64,000 nucleotides of DNA from contig CAXKVR010000941.1 in NCBI GenBank assembly GCA_964058845.1, positions 1 to 64,000 on the forward strand, read 5' to 3'. The position numbers and the translations under genes are program-made. This stretch comes from Carex sylvatica (Eukaryota; Streptophyta; Magnoliopsida; Poales; Cyperaceae). Below are positions 35,183-47,800 of this stretch, piece after piece; position 1 is the stretch's first letter, and each line of letters opens with the position of its first letter. The notes under the pieces are model-generated. The model made no database searches, was not told where the DNA came from, and was given only the letters and a program-made list of their open reading frames with translations.

Positions 35183-35821
35183 GAAAAATGAAGAGAAGAA
35201 GAGAAAGGTGACAAAAATTTTCCATTTTTACCCCACTCAGTAAATTAAATGGCACACGGAGGGAACTTTTGCTGCTTCTTTTTTTTTTTTTTCTTTTTAT
35301 TTGAGAAGGAAAGAATAAGTTATAAACTTATCTAGTACATAGATTATTGTAGAAATATGTAAACTATTTTTTGTGTCTACATGTAATCATGTAGACCATT
35401 CCCTCAGTGTGCTTGTCGTTCGAGTGTGGGGATAGGACATCTAGTATTAAGATAATGTACTTGCTTGTAAGTATTGACAAGCAATAGGCAGTGACAGTAA
35501 ACAGTTTATGGCTGAACTAAGATCTATAGACTTGATTCTTGTAATTACTTAATAATCCCATTTGCTATCAAATTGAGTGATTGATTATACTGTATGTTCA
35601 TGATTTTATTTCAGCACTTTTTGTGTACAGTACTCACAATTTTAAGTAAACTGAGTGATGAATAAACTGTACAAAATGCATGGTGTATTTTTTTTCAAGG
35701 GCTACTGTCAATTTCTCTAATTCAGGAACAATCAGAAAGGACACATGGCATAATTCTCTCAAAAAGTTAAAAAGGAAAAAAAAGGAAAATATCTCGCTAT
35801 ATATTACAGTTCCAACATCAT
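35183..35821. other. 3' region of the CCT gene and convergent spacer
   Basis: It holds the untranslated tail of the CCT gene and about 370 bases before the stop of the facing minus-strand gene. A pyrimidine run near 35275-35298 is the only landmark. Confidence 0.5.
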
Positions 35822-38800
35822 CTAAACTGAACTTACTGATAAGATCTCATGTATTGGTACCGATAAGGAGAGCAATTCAGAAATTGAATACCCTAATCCT
35901 ATTTCAATCTCATTTCTGTCTATAATATCATTTTCTTTTAGCTCACCGAAAAAACCATTAGAAAATCCCTCATTAACATAAAAACTCTCTTTAGAAAACC
36001 GACTTCTTTGATAACATAAACACAATCCATTCCTAGGCCTTACAGTGTCTAAAAGACAACAGTTAGAACTGGACCCCCGATCCCACCAACCGATGGCAAG
36101 CCAGAAAGTTACCTCCTTGATGAGTCCTGCAGTCTTTACCATATAGCCCAATGCATCAACGCCAGTACTGATAGTTGAATCGATTTGCAAGCCAACAAAT
36201 CCTTCTAGAACCTTCGTGAAGTTCTTCGAGACCTTGTACCTGTCAAAATTTTGGTATTTTTTATTATTCAATTAAAATAATGGATTAATATTTTTAAAAC
36301 AAAAGAGCAGCAAGAATGCCCATTTTTTATTCACAACATTAAATAATAATAAATTAAATAATCAATAGCATCATTTTTTCAAAATTTCCAAAAATTGCAT
36401 GACCGCAACGAATCATTGTGATTTGTGGCTCAGGTTTTTTATAATTGTTCAGCGATGCTGAGAGATGGAGAGAGACTAAAAAATAAAAGCAAATTCATTG
36501 CATTGCGGTCTTGGCTATGGTTAGAAGTATCAAAAGAAATGATGCTACCATTATAATTTATTATTCCTTTTATTGCTATAAATAAAAGACACTGCTGCCA
36601 GCTCTTTATATTACAGAGAACACATCCTCTGCATGAACGATCCGTTTGAGTTTTAGCTCCGGACCATCCGATTAGAATCCAGGTAGATCCGCCACGCATG
36701 TAATACACAGAAAACCAAGAAAAAAAGGAATTCATAAGAGTAATTAGGGGTGTTCAAACGGTGAAGGAAAAGTCTAAATCAAACGGTCAGTTCGGTTGAA
36801 ACTGAAGTAAAATAGTCAAATTAATTTTGTTTTCATTTTTAAAAAATAGAACCGAACTGATTAAACCTATCAATCAATTAAAAATCAAACCGAACAAATT
36901 GAAGTAAATTCTCATTAGTTCAGTTCAAACCGAAGTAAAACTATTGGTATCATTATTAACAAAAAATATACATGTTTAAAAACAAGTTGTTCAATTCAAT
37001 AAAAATATGTGATGTTCAACAAATACTTAAACCAAAATTAAACCAAAAAATCAATCCATTTAAACAGATATTTTTCGATTCAGTTGAAAACCAAACAAAC
37101 TGAACTGTTTGAACACCCCTAGGGGTGTTCATTGGTTCGGTTCGGTTGAAACCGAACTGAATTAGGCAAACCAAAGTTATAATTCGGTTTTAAAAATAGA
37201 ACCGAACCGATCCAAAGTTTTATTTCGGTTTGTTTGGTTTTTTCGGTTCAAAATAAAATATATTAATTTTTTTATTTAAAGCAATTGATTTAAATAAACC
37301 GAATTATATTAAGAAATAAATCGTGGTATTAAGAAATAAACCGAAGTATTTAAAGCAATTGATTAAGAAATAAACTGGTACGGTCTGGATCAAATTCATA
37401 ATATATAAAAGTTCGGTCAGCCATTTTGATTTTGAAAATTTTCAAACCGAACTGAACCATTAAACTGAAAACACCGAACCGTTTGATCCAAACTAATTCG
37501 GTTTGATTCAAAACCGACTAAACCGGACCCAATGAATACCCCTAAACACTCCTACCTGCAACTGGGGGTGTTCGTCGGTTGATTAAAACCGAATAAAATT
37601 GGTTGAATCAAAGTTTTATTTGGTTTTCAAATAGAACCGAACCATCCGAATTAAACTAATCAACCGAATAAAAAAATGACCGAAATAAAGTTTGATATAT
37701 TTGATTAACCGAAGAGAAAAAGTGAGAGACAGGTTCGATTCAATCAGTTTTGAAAAGTTCTAGTCCAAACCAATTAAGAACAATCAAAATAAACCAAAAA
37801 TTTAACCGAACCAGTCCATTTTAACTGAAAATCAGAACCAATGAGTTCAAAGTTTTGCGATTCGATTAAAAAAATTCGAATAAACCAAACTCAACGAACA
37901 ACACTACCTACACTAGTAAAAGAAGAAAAATATAGCAAGTTTCTAAATATCATTTATCGCATCATTGCGGAAAGGCTAAAAAAAACTATTGTGAATAACA
38001 TCGCTATAGCGGAAACTATCATGCATAGTATTTTTTTTCTTTTCAAAAATTATATTCTATATTTCTACTAATTATCAACATTATCTAAATTCTCATAGAG
38101 TAAGAAATAACACCAAATTAATTAAGAAATTATAATATTTATATTGAACCAGTACAAAGTCCAAATTGCTATTCAAAATGTTCCTAATAATATCAAAAAC
38201 TATTTATCTTTTTTCTATTCAAAATAATCCAAGCAGCATGACATAAAACTAACAACTACCTATCTTTTTTGTATTCTTTAACCTAAGCATCATGACATGA
38301 ATTATCTATCATATTCTATTTAAAAGTAAAATCAATCTATGCCTTAAAGAAAAATTGATCCTTAAAAGAAATTTTCAATTTAGACATTTAAATAGAAGCC
38401 TATGCATCATAGCGTGCGATATTTACGCTACACGCTACGTATTATAGCAGATCGTTATTGTCACTATAGCGGTCGTAGCTGAAATAGTGCACTTTTATTC
38501 CATAATTAAGCATTTACGGTCCAAAAATATTGTAGCGTCGCTATTTAGAACACTGAAATATAGTGATAGTTTGATTCTTCCTCGCAATATTAGGTTTATG
38601 GAATAGATCAAAGAATATAGGATAAGCGAGTAAGATTCATGCTAGCATATATGAAATAACTGGATTCAGGAGTGCCAATGACACGCACGCAGAGAGGAAG
38701 GTGAGACGTAATATGGGTAGTGGGGGCATGGGCACTGTGAAGAGAGAGGAATCAAAGATGCTTCTTCAACAAGAAAAAAACGATGAGTCATCTCATCAAT

Positions 38801-40380
38801 GACACATCACTAGAGATAGACAAGTGGTTAGGCAATAGCTAACGATATTACAGAAGAGCTAGGAATTAGGACTGGCAAAGAGTTACTCCGTTTGATGTTA
38901 ATAGTGTGGGAGAACTTTTCGCCACAAAAAAAATCTTTGTAATTATTTTTCTTATTCAATATATCTATTGTCGGCTTATTGCCGTCAACCATCAAAAATA
39001 AATGAATAAATAACTGGATCGAATCTAAACTCAAACGATAAGTTAATACAGAGGATATGAATTCTATATTACAAGTCCTTACAACAAAATTAAAATAGAA
39101 TCAACAAAAACAAACCCAAATAAACCCTTCATAAGGATAAGAATTCTATATCGATTCACAAGTCCTTATAACAAAATGAAAATAAAAATCAACAAAAACA
39201 AACCCAAGTAAATCCCTTATGAAAAGTGTTCCCTGTGTCAGCGTACAAGAAGTAAAATGAAACAAACACAAGCAGGTTCTCATACTGTTGATTTATGCAA
39301 ATTCTTGGAAATTAAATTAGTACCTTTACTAGCACAATTATCAGAAGTAAAAGAAGGATGAACTTAAACAAACGACAGATGTCTTATGGAAAATTATTTT
39401 CTTACACTGAAGAAGGCTAATTATATATATATCCGTGCCTCCGGAAAGATAATGTTTGATTCGGACAAAATTAGAAAATGAGATGGCTGTATTTTCTTAC
39501 TATTGACAAAACAATCGTCCACCCGTCACTTAAAATTGGTCAAATTATGTGGAGAAGAAAAATTGAAGGAAGTGATCATTATTTTCTATTCATAGCATCC
39601 AAGTCATTCCCTCTCGAAATTTATACCTACTTCCCGTTATTCCTATTCCTCAATTAATCATAATCACTAATTTTGTATTTTCCATATATTAAAAATTAAA
39701 ACCTACCCATGTAACTGAATCCTCTGCATTAACGTACTGTTTGAATTTAACTTCAGACCGTTCAATCAGAATTCGAACCGATCCGGTCCACATTGGTAAT
39801 GCAAGGGGCCTTTACTATTCGTGCAGATTTTAATCAGACGGTTCGGATCTAAACTCAAACGCATTAATGCAGAGGATATGAATTCCCCAAGTAATTAAGA
39901 GATTGTAATTAAGTTTTTCACTTACCCGCATTTGAGGAGGTTTAACAAAAGGAAGCCATCAGAGGAAATTGGAGAAACAGCATATCTAACCAAACTCGCA
40001 GTACTGAAGAGCGCCTTGACCTTTTTCGAATTGAGAGGACCAAAAGAGATGTCCGGTTTGAGTCGCTTCACGGCTGGAGGGAGAATCTCTGTGGTAGCCT
40101 TGCAACCTTTGATGAGAGCTTTTGAGGCGGAGAAGAGGCTAGAAGGGGAAGTAGGATTCAGGGTTTTAATCGCTTTTGGTACCTTAATTGCGGAATCGGC
40201 AAACTTCACGGCTGAAGAAAGGGGTTTCAGGGGAGGGGATCGGGAGAGGATAAAGAGAGAGAATCCTAAGCCTAGGCCTAGGTACACAGAAGGAGATAAT
40301 TGAGTTATAGGAGGAAAGATAGGAGAAGAGATGGAAGTGGTGGTGGTGTTGGAGCTGCTTTCGCTACCTGAGGAAGACAT
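35822..40380 (-). CDS. Unknown membrane-anchored plant protein, two exons, ~290 aa
   Basis: Exon 1 (40380-39926) begins MSSSGSESSSNTTTT and has a hydrophobic segment YLGLGLGFSLFIL (about residues 32-45), then a Lys/Ser/Pro-rich stretch and LLLNLLKCG at the splice. Exon 2 (36239 downward) continues YKVSKNFTKVLEGF and STGVDALGYMVKTAGLIKE in frame. It can be read to a stop at 35822, but a donor-like GAG|GTAACT near 36113 means the real gene may be spliced again and end elsewhere; the last ~98 residues look less protein-like. One membrane pass is likely. I recognise no family. It converges on the CCT gene. The 3.7-kb intron (39925-36240) is full of MITEs. Confidence 0.6.
36745..37121. mobile_element. 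hAT-like MITE (copy A) in the intron
   Basis: Ends TAGGGGTGTTCAAACGG and CTGTTTGAACACCCCTA are inverted repeats. The interior is rich in AACCGAAC/GTTCGGTT. No coding capacity. It abuts copy B, sharing the TA junction at 37120-37121. Confidence 0.7.
37120..37544. mobile_element. hAT-like MITE (copy B), abutting copy A
   Basis: Ends TAGGGGTGTTCATTGG and CCAATGAATACCCCTA. Same family by termini and interior GGTTCGGTTCGGTTGAAACC motifs. Confidence 0.7.
37564..37907. mobile_element. hAT-like MITE (copy C), diverged
   Basis: Starts GGGGGTGTTCGTCGGTTGA. The right end carries CTCAACGAACAACAC as a decayed inverted repeat. It lies 20 bases after copy B. Confidence 0.5.
39717..39885. mobile_element. 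Foldback MITE near the donor of the intron
   Basis: GAATCCTCTGCATTAACG at the left matches in reverse complement GCATTAATGCAGAGGAT at the right; arms extend about 60 bases (GACCGTTCAATCAGAATT against its partner). Relatives with the CTCTGCATTAA end occur at 51694-51919, and half copies near 36620 and 39010-39070. Confidence 0.7.
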
Positions 40381-41544
40381 GAGAGGCAAGCATAGTTCGT
40401 ATCCTTTTTCTCGTTTTTCGAGTGAAGAAGATTGGGGAACAGAAACGAGCAAGGAAACGAGAGGAAAAGATTTGGGGAGAGAGTTTTAATTGTTTGCTCT
40501 GTTTCTTTTCCTCTGGTATGATATGTGGCGGATCTAATTTAGGTGTTCTACTTAACATAGTTATTTAGTTTAAATGGGACCCGTGTTCAGAACATCAGTT
40601 TGTTTTAGTTATATGGACATCGAGGCAAATAATCAACTTATACTAAGAAAATCAAGTGATAGGTGAAAGAGCCAAGTCGCCGCGGGAAATTGATTATGTA
40701 TTTTCATTTTCTATATTTCATTGTATGTTTGTGTGTACAACAAGTCAAATGTGAGACACAGTAAGGAAAGTGGGGCCAGGAGTACAGAAGAATGCTGCAT
40801 AAGTGCATAGTCTTGTTTTAGCTATATCTTTCTGAAAGGGCACGCGTCCAAGTACATTGAACTTGTTTTCTTTTGTAAAAGCCCAATGGGCCAAGGTACA
40901 TTAAAAGTATTATAGAAGGTATTCTTGTTTTGAGAAAACTCTTTTAAGTCCAGGTGAAAGACAAAATGTCTAAATCCGTACGTATATCATCTACCTATAA
41001 TTTTTTGTTTTTTCAGATAATTCCCTAGACAATCATCTATCTATAAATGCGCATACTCCATCCCAAATTCCCAACTGTCAATTATTATTTATAAATTAAA
41101 ATCTCTAAATTTTTTAAAATTTTACATCCCTAAAATTTAATTTTAGAGATTCTAAATAGAAGAGAGAGATTAAATTTTAGAGCCTCTAAATAGGAGAGAG
41201 AGTGCCACATAAATGGAGAAGAAATAATTTGGACAAACTGTTTGGCCAGCGTGACAATTAAAAACAATTAATAAGAAATTTTGTTGAATAATTTATATAT
41301 AAGAATAACATATATCTCTTAAATTATAATAAAAAGCACTACATTAGATTAGAAATTTATGAGATGGAATAGGTAAATGTTTTTTATTTCCTACTCTTAT
41401 GGGCAATCATTTACCTATACTTATTTTTGAGTTGAAAGTCCGTAGGCCATTTACCTATACTTATTTCTAATCTGATACTTATAGGCGATTTACCTATACT
41501 TATTTGCCATCTAATAAAGGAATTGTATTTAGTCTAAAGGGCTT
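40381..41544. other. Upstream region of the minus-strand gene; AT-rich, with one half of a local duplication
   Basis: No gene is seen. The block at about 40914-41010 is paralogous to 42028-42115; AGGTGAAAGACAAAATGT is identical in both. Confidence 0.5.
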
Positions 41545-41717
41545 CGGACAAATTTTCATTCAAAACTAAGTTTAAACGTCCAATTTGTATTGAGATTCGT
41601 ACAAATATATTTAAAACTTAATAAATTTCAATGACTCATTAAATCTAAATATTTGTACGAATTTGATACAAATTAAACGGTTTAAGTCCAACTTTGGATG
41701 AGATTTTGTCCAAAGTT
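41545..41717. mobile_element. Foldback MITE
   Basis: GGACAAATTTTCATTCAAA and its partner TTTGGATGAGATTTTGTCC mark the ends. Inner arms CAATTTGTATTGAGATTCGT and ACGAATTTGATACAAATT also pair. No coding capacity. Confidence 0.7.
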
Positions 41718-41761
41718 GTTTGAACAAAACCCCCACCCTCTAATAAATTGCTATTCTCTAT

Positions 41762-41995
41762 GGGTACGTTTGGGTGACATAGGAATAGCGCTAATCTAGA
41801 AATAGCTGCTATTCCTGACGAGCTATTTTTAACACAACACGTTTGGGTGAAAAAAAAATGCTATTCTCAACAAAAGAATAGCTCGGGTTAGCTGCTATTT
41901 CACTATTCCTATGAAATGTTGGATTAGCGATTCTTCCGAACCCAGAAATAACTGCTATTCCGAGCTATTCCCTGATTTATCCAAACGCACCCTAT
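41762..41995. mobile_element. PIF/Harbinger-like or Tourist-type MITE (tentative)
   Basis: Ends GGGTACGTTTGGGTGA and TTATCCAAACGCACCC are inverted repeats flanked by TAT on both sides, a possible 3-base duplication. The interior is made of ATAGCTGCTATT-like motifs in both orientations. Confidence 0.55.
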
Positions 41996-42329
41996 AATAA
42001 ATTGGCATAGTGAAGATGGGTCAAGGTGAATAAGATATTCTTGTTTCGAGAAAAATTCTAAAGTCGAGGTGAAAGACAAAATGTAAAAATTTCGTATATC
42101 ATTTACCTATGAATTAGAGGGAGCGCTATACTAATCACAACTTTTGTAATTTTGAGAGCTGAGAATTTTTTTTTTAAATACCAATTTTGTCCTTCTACTT
42201 TCTCTCTTCTCTGGTTAATTAACAGAAACTAATAAAAGAATTTTTTTTTTTTGGTAAGTAGGCAAGTAGTCCGCTGGCACATTCTATTAATTCCCAATAC
42301 TCCATGTAATACATTAAGTCACTTCTAGA

Positions 42330-42485
42330 AGGAACCGAATTCTCTGCCCCCAAAGTCACTGTCGGTGGACCCCTAATTTAAAAATTAAATATGACCGGCC
42401 CCCTTAACAGTGACCGATCCTACATTTCAGTGACTAAGGAGGTAGAAAATTCCTACACCTGAAAAAAGTGATCTCCTTTCCTTCT
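42330..42485. repeat. Imperfect inverted repeat, relative at 51438-51600
   Basis: GAATTCTCTGCCCCCAAAGT at the left and AGGTAGAAAATTCC at the right form weak terminal complementarity, with CAGTGACC/GGTCACTG inside. The distant copy shares the layout (GAATCTTCTGCATCACTGG ... AAAAATTTCCTGCAT). Confidence 0.4.
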
Positions 42486-42489
42486 AGAA

Positions 42490-44359
42490 ACCTGTGAGCT
42501 CCAAAAAGCGTCAGACAGTAATTTATGTTATTCACCATTAAAATTAGATAAATATTATGAACTTTGATATTTTTTTATAATATTTATATATTTTTTTAAT
42601 AAATAATAGTATCTGTACCTACTTAATATTTAATTTATATATGTATCCGTTTAATGTACGATTCTTAGAAAAATAAATATAAATCTGAATATGGTTCCGT
42701 TTGCAACCCTACAGTTAGCATAGAAACAAGCTTCAAAAAATTCCTTCGGTAAGAATTAATCCTATAAAGCACACAAGTAAACATGAGAAGTAAAGATACA
42801 GATGCAGTATAAACATAGGCAATATGCAATATGCAATATGTCATGGCAAACTTGGAGGAAGGCCCGTTGGAAGCACCAAATTAATCAGAGATCACGATGC
42901 ATGATTTATTTTTGAAATTTTGCAGATCAAATATGCCTTGCAATGCATCATTTGCCAAAACACATGTTTTCTATTTAATGTAATGCTGCACATGCATGTT
43001 TTCAATTTCTTAGTCCCAAACAATTTCTAAGTACATATATACTCCAAAATTCCAACTGGTGGCATCTCACCTGGATTTAAGAATAATAAAACAGGTCTTT
43101 TCTCGAATTATTTCCAATACCCATCAATTCGTTCAGGATTTATCATTCCTTTTTAAGATATAAAATGAATATAATTCCTTTTTATACAATATTAATGAAT
43201 CCAAACATATATAGAATTAAAAAGAGAAAAGTATTAATGAGTAAGGGTAAATTAGGTATTGAAATGAAAAAAATTCTCTCATCTCTCAAAATTGCAAATG
43301 TTGCACTTGACAATCAGACATTAGTTGGCATCTAATTATTTTCTAAACTTAGATGTATACTAGCCGTTGTATAATTGGCTATTTATACTCGATATTATTT
43401 CGCCGAATGGATGAACTCTCTCACTTCGCCTGTATTCTCTCTCTCACACACTCTTTCGCTATAAAAATAAATAAATTTATTCTACTACACTTCTTACCCA
43501 TCTATTCCCGGACAGAAAAAAATAATACCAATTATCTCCATGTACAAGAACCTATTCATATCGTTATATAATATTACTCTATATTTCCAAAATTCTCAAT
43601 AATATTACTTTATTCAACAAATTACTGGTTATTGTGAAATTATCGTTAGTTGCTTTGAAAATCGTGCCCCATGAATATATTGACAACTCGAATTATCTTG
43701 ATTACAGTTTCAAATCTTATACAGCAGAGATAAAATTTATTTAAAAATAATATTTTGTACACGATTCAGATACTATATATTGTTTAACTTAATTTATTTT
43801 TTGGCGTCCGAGTTTCTCAATTTCTTTTTGAACAAGAGAGTTATTCGGTTGAAAGTTGTTACAATAATATTCTCTCTTTTATTTTGAAATCTAGCCGTGC
43901 CTAAGGTCGTTGACAGGTAAACCAACTTAACTACAGAAACATTTTATTTATAGAAATTTTACACATTATATGACAGTTTCTTCATGCTACAGGTAGTCCA
44001 ATAATTTTTATGATTTTGTTTGATTAGAGTTGGTTGCATGAGTATCATTATGACATGTGCTAATAATTTTTTTTTCTTCAAAATATGTTAGTTAGATATA
44101 TATATTTTTATTATATATTTTAACGTAAAATGTTATAGAACATGTAAAATTAATCTCATTCGCAATATAAGTATTTTAAATTGTTGATCTTCATTTAAAT
44201 TTGACACAAATACTTAGCTTAAAAGTCTGACTATGTTCTTAACTGTAATACTTCAATTTGTTTGCGTTAATTGTGAATTATGTGTAAATTTAAAATTATA
44301 TATGATTTATACTTAAGACAGGTAGGTAGTATTAATTGACAAGAATCCCTAGCTCTAGT
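42490..44359. other. AT-rich intergenic DNA, no gene
   Basis: Neither strand shows a supported gene. Open frames present are short and AT-driven. Confidence 0.5.
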
Positions 44360-44807
44360 TAGGGGTGGCAGAAAAGCTCATAGCTCGTGGCTCGCATCTG
44401 ACTCACTCGCTAACAGCTCGTTCATTATTGGATCGAGCTGTTAACGAGTCAGCTTCTCACTAGTTTGGTTCAGAATTAACGAGTTCAACTTAGGACCTAG
44501 CTTGCTCGCTAGTTCGGCTAGGCATCAATTTGTGAATTTGTATAAATTTGTGTGTATTTTATATTGTCTAGGTCGATTTAGTTCGATCAAAAAAGTTTGT
44601 ATAATTTATTTTCTTCTTAAAACAAGATCTAGCCAGACCCAGCGAGCCAGCTCGTTAGCTCGCGAGCTAGCTCGAACTAGCTTGTCACGAGTTCAAGCTT
44701 AGGTTTTAGCTCGGATGCTGTAGGTCTCGCTCGACTGTAGCTCGGTCCAAAATTAACAAACTGAACTAGAGTCTAGCTCGGACCGAGCCAGCTCGTTGCC
44801 ACCCCTA
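44360..44807. mobile_element. hAT-like MITE, 448 bp, imperfect 8-bp target duplication
   Basis: Ends TAGGGGTGGCA and TGCCACCCCTA are perfect 11-base inverted repeats; next to them GCTCTAGT and GTTCTAGC agree at 6 of 8 positions, as for an old hAT insertion. The interior is a degenerate run of AGCTCG/CGAGCT motifs in both orientations. Confidence 0.7.
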
Positions 44808-47800
44808 GTTCTAGCTCTCAAAATGACATGATACTTTGAATAGAAAGCAAAATGACATCGTTCCAGCTGCCTTTTAAAAAGTTTGAATAATTGGGTTTGT
44901 GTTGGGAGGGTGCACTGTTTATTATGAAAAATAGGTTCCAGTCAAATTTGAGACGACCTAAACACCTAACCTATAACATCATAATTTCTCAGGGATTTGT
45001 CAATGGTTGGAACAAGTCGTTAGGGTTAGGTTCGCTGTCAAATCCCTGCTTCTCTTCATCTGACAAGCAACAAATTTACACTGTTTCCTGCAAATTGTTG
45101 TGGCCGTCAAGTACAAGCATTCGAACTGGAGATATATATCTCAAAATTGCAGTTGGTATGTGAAAAATCCGGACAATTTATTTTTTTCTACACGAATTAA
45201 ATATGAACTCTTCCAACTGTTGGTTACTGGCTAGATGAAAAAAATTAAATACAAATGGACATCGGATTATATTCGACATGATACTTAATTAATCAAAGTC
45301 ATTCAGTGATCAGCATCAATATTCGCATGAAAATATATATTTCAAAACTATACAAATTAAGTAGGTATGAATCTTGATATAGATTGAGCTGAATTTGATA
45401 TAGAAGGGTCCATTTAGGAATTCGTACCCGATTAGAACTGACGGTTCATATCTGATTCTACTCAGTCGGTTATTACTTATTACTCTTGCACTGAATCTGA
45501 ATTCAATCATATACTGACAGTTTAATTTTGAATTCAATTTATAATAGTCGGATTTTAACGCTTTCAATTTATACCGTAACTTAAATTTGTTTCATGGGTT
45601 AAATTTTTTAATCAATACCTAATCAAATAAAATATTTGTTTTTTTGTTTTTTTCCATTGCTTTATTCCAGAAACGTTAGTTGGGTAGAATAATTAGTCAA
45701 GTAAACTGCTTTGCGTGTACATCTCTTAATGAATTTACACAAAATTTGGTAAGGATCGATGTCTATGCTTCCAATAATTGCTTAACGAATTAAATAGATA
45801 ATTTTGTTGTACGAATTATCTGTCAAATCACTACCAATAAAAATGACCAATGAATGACACAAAATGTTTAGTTTTAAATTTTAGTTTATTTTATTTTATA
45901 CACTTTTGTTGCTAGAGAGGTATTTATTTAGTTGGATTAGCTTATGCAAATTTATTCTTTTATTAATAATTAAATATTAAATTCTAGTTTTAAACTCTAG
46001 TCCTCCTAATAATTGCTTGTCATATTAATTTTGTACTACTATTAAACTCTAGTTGTAAGTGATTAAATTTACATATAGGGATATTACTAAAATAATTGAG
46101 TTTAGATGAAAAAATAGCTACTTTTCAATTTTTGATGAAAAATAGTTAAATGATGAAGTTATATATGATGGATGCACACACATTTTTTTCTTAAGAGAGA
46201 AAAAAGAAACCAATTCACAATGGATTTCTAAAGCTTACTTTTGATGGATTGGTTTTTAAAACATCCATGACCCATAAAGCCATTACCCTATCTTTATCCA
46301 ATGAATTGACAACTCTAGTGTTAAATGGGGGACCTTTGATGAGAATTTTTGCGCTAATTTCTCCAAATGTAGAATCGGTTCTTCCTAATTTATTTATTTA
46401 TTTATGAGATATTAGATTATTAGTGTTACTTGACTTGAAATGACTCAAACTCAAACCACACTCAGCGCAAAATTGACCAATTTGAGTAGAAATTTTATCA
46501 AATTTAAAGGCAACCTGTTACTTTGAGTTTGAAATCATATTGATATAATTTTTAATCTTACCAAAGAAAATTAGTCACAGCGTTACAGGTTTCATCGCGA
46601 CACGTTATGAATACAATAGGGCATGTCACAAATTTCTTTATATTAAATTATTTTCCATTTTTTTCATACTTCTAACATGTGTGACCAAACATAATGTGAC
46701 TGTCAACCACTGTATTAATCATGTTACGTATTTTTTTTACCATATAACGTAACTTGACGAATCAAATAACAAGTTATTAGTCGCATCATATCACGCCACA
46801 TTTTTTTTTCCTCACTGCACACATGCTAATCATCAAATGAGCTAAAAAACAAGATAAACTCAAATGCAGGATCCAAACATCCTCACCCAAAACAACTCCT
46901 CTCCCAAATGTGGTGAAGAGTGAATTTTAAGTATCTATCCCTATCAAAAAGTGGGAGTCTAAGATGTCATTCCACTTAGCCCATAATGCTTTACACATTC
47001 TTGGTATATACTTTTTGGCAAATCGAATCCCACTAAGTGGCCACCAACGTGCAAAGTCCCATCATTTGAGATTTGTCATTTGTCATTTGTGGTTCCGGAC
47101 CTTATAACGATTGCAAAAATTTGGTATTTCTTGCTCTCTAGTCTCTACTATCACATTTTTAATTATTGGAACAATATTTTAACATATAATTAATGCATAA
47201 TACGAATACAAAGTTTACAAACACAACATATATTGAAGTATGTACCGTATTTATGATAAAAATATGTAATCTTTAAGAAGTTTCAAAAAAAATTATAGTA
47301 AAATATATCACTTAGTAAATATAAGATGATACTAGTTTCTTATTATATTTTCAATTTTTTAGGTGAATTCTCTAAAAAAATATTTAGTTTGTGATTTTCT
47401 AAACTTTTTCAGAATATATATAAAATATGTATATATTGTTGTATATATATCAATGTATTGACTAGATATTAATATATATTTGGTGACCAATTATATACAT
47501 ATGAACATTTAGAGATCAAGTCACTCAACTATTTATAAAAATGTTCTTTATTTGAGTTTTAAATCTGTGATGTCAAATACAAAAAATATTACATTCGTTG
47601 CTAGATTAAAAACTGATTTTCAAACGCCAGTAGTTTTTTTAACTTTATAGTTTAAATTGAAATTTCCATCAAAATTGCATTTGGTTTTGGATCTACTGCA
47701 TTAAAACATTTTAGTCTCAATTTGTGTGATTACGTGTCATTACTTTTTCTTAATCTCGGTGGCCCTACAAAAAGTTGGAACATTATCTTCTTAATAATGC

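Noticed and set aside
39932..40303. Plus-strand 123-codon frame
   Set aside because: It is antisense to exon 1 of the minus-strand gene, which has the better start, splice site and partner exon.
44891..45163. 90-codon open frame after the hAT-like MITE
   Set aside because: No domain, no start context and no neighbouring exon; likely chance.
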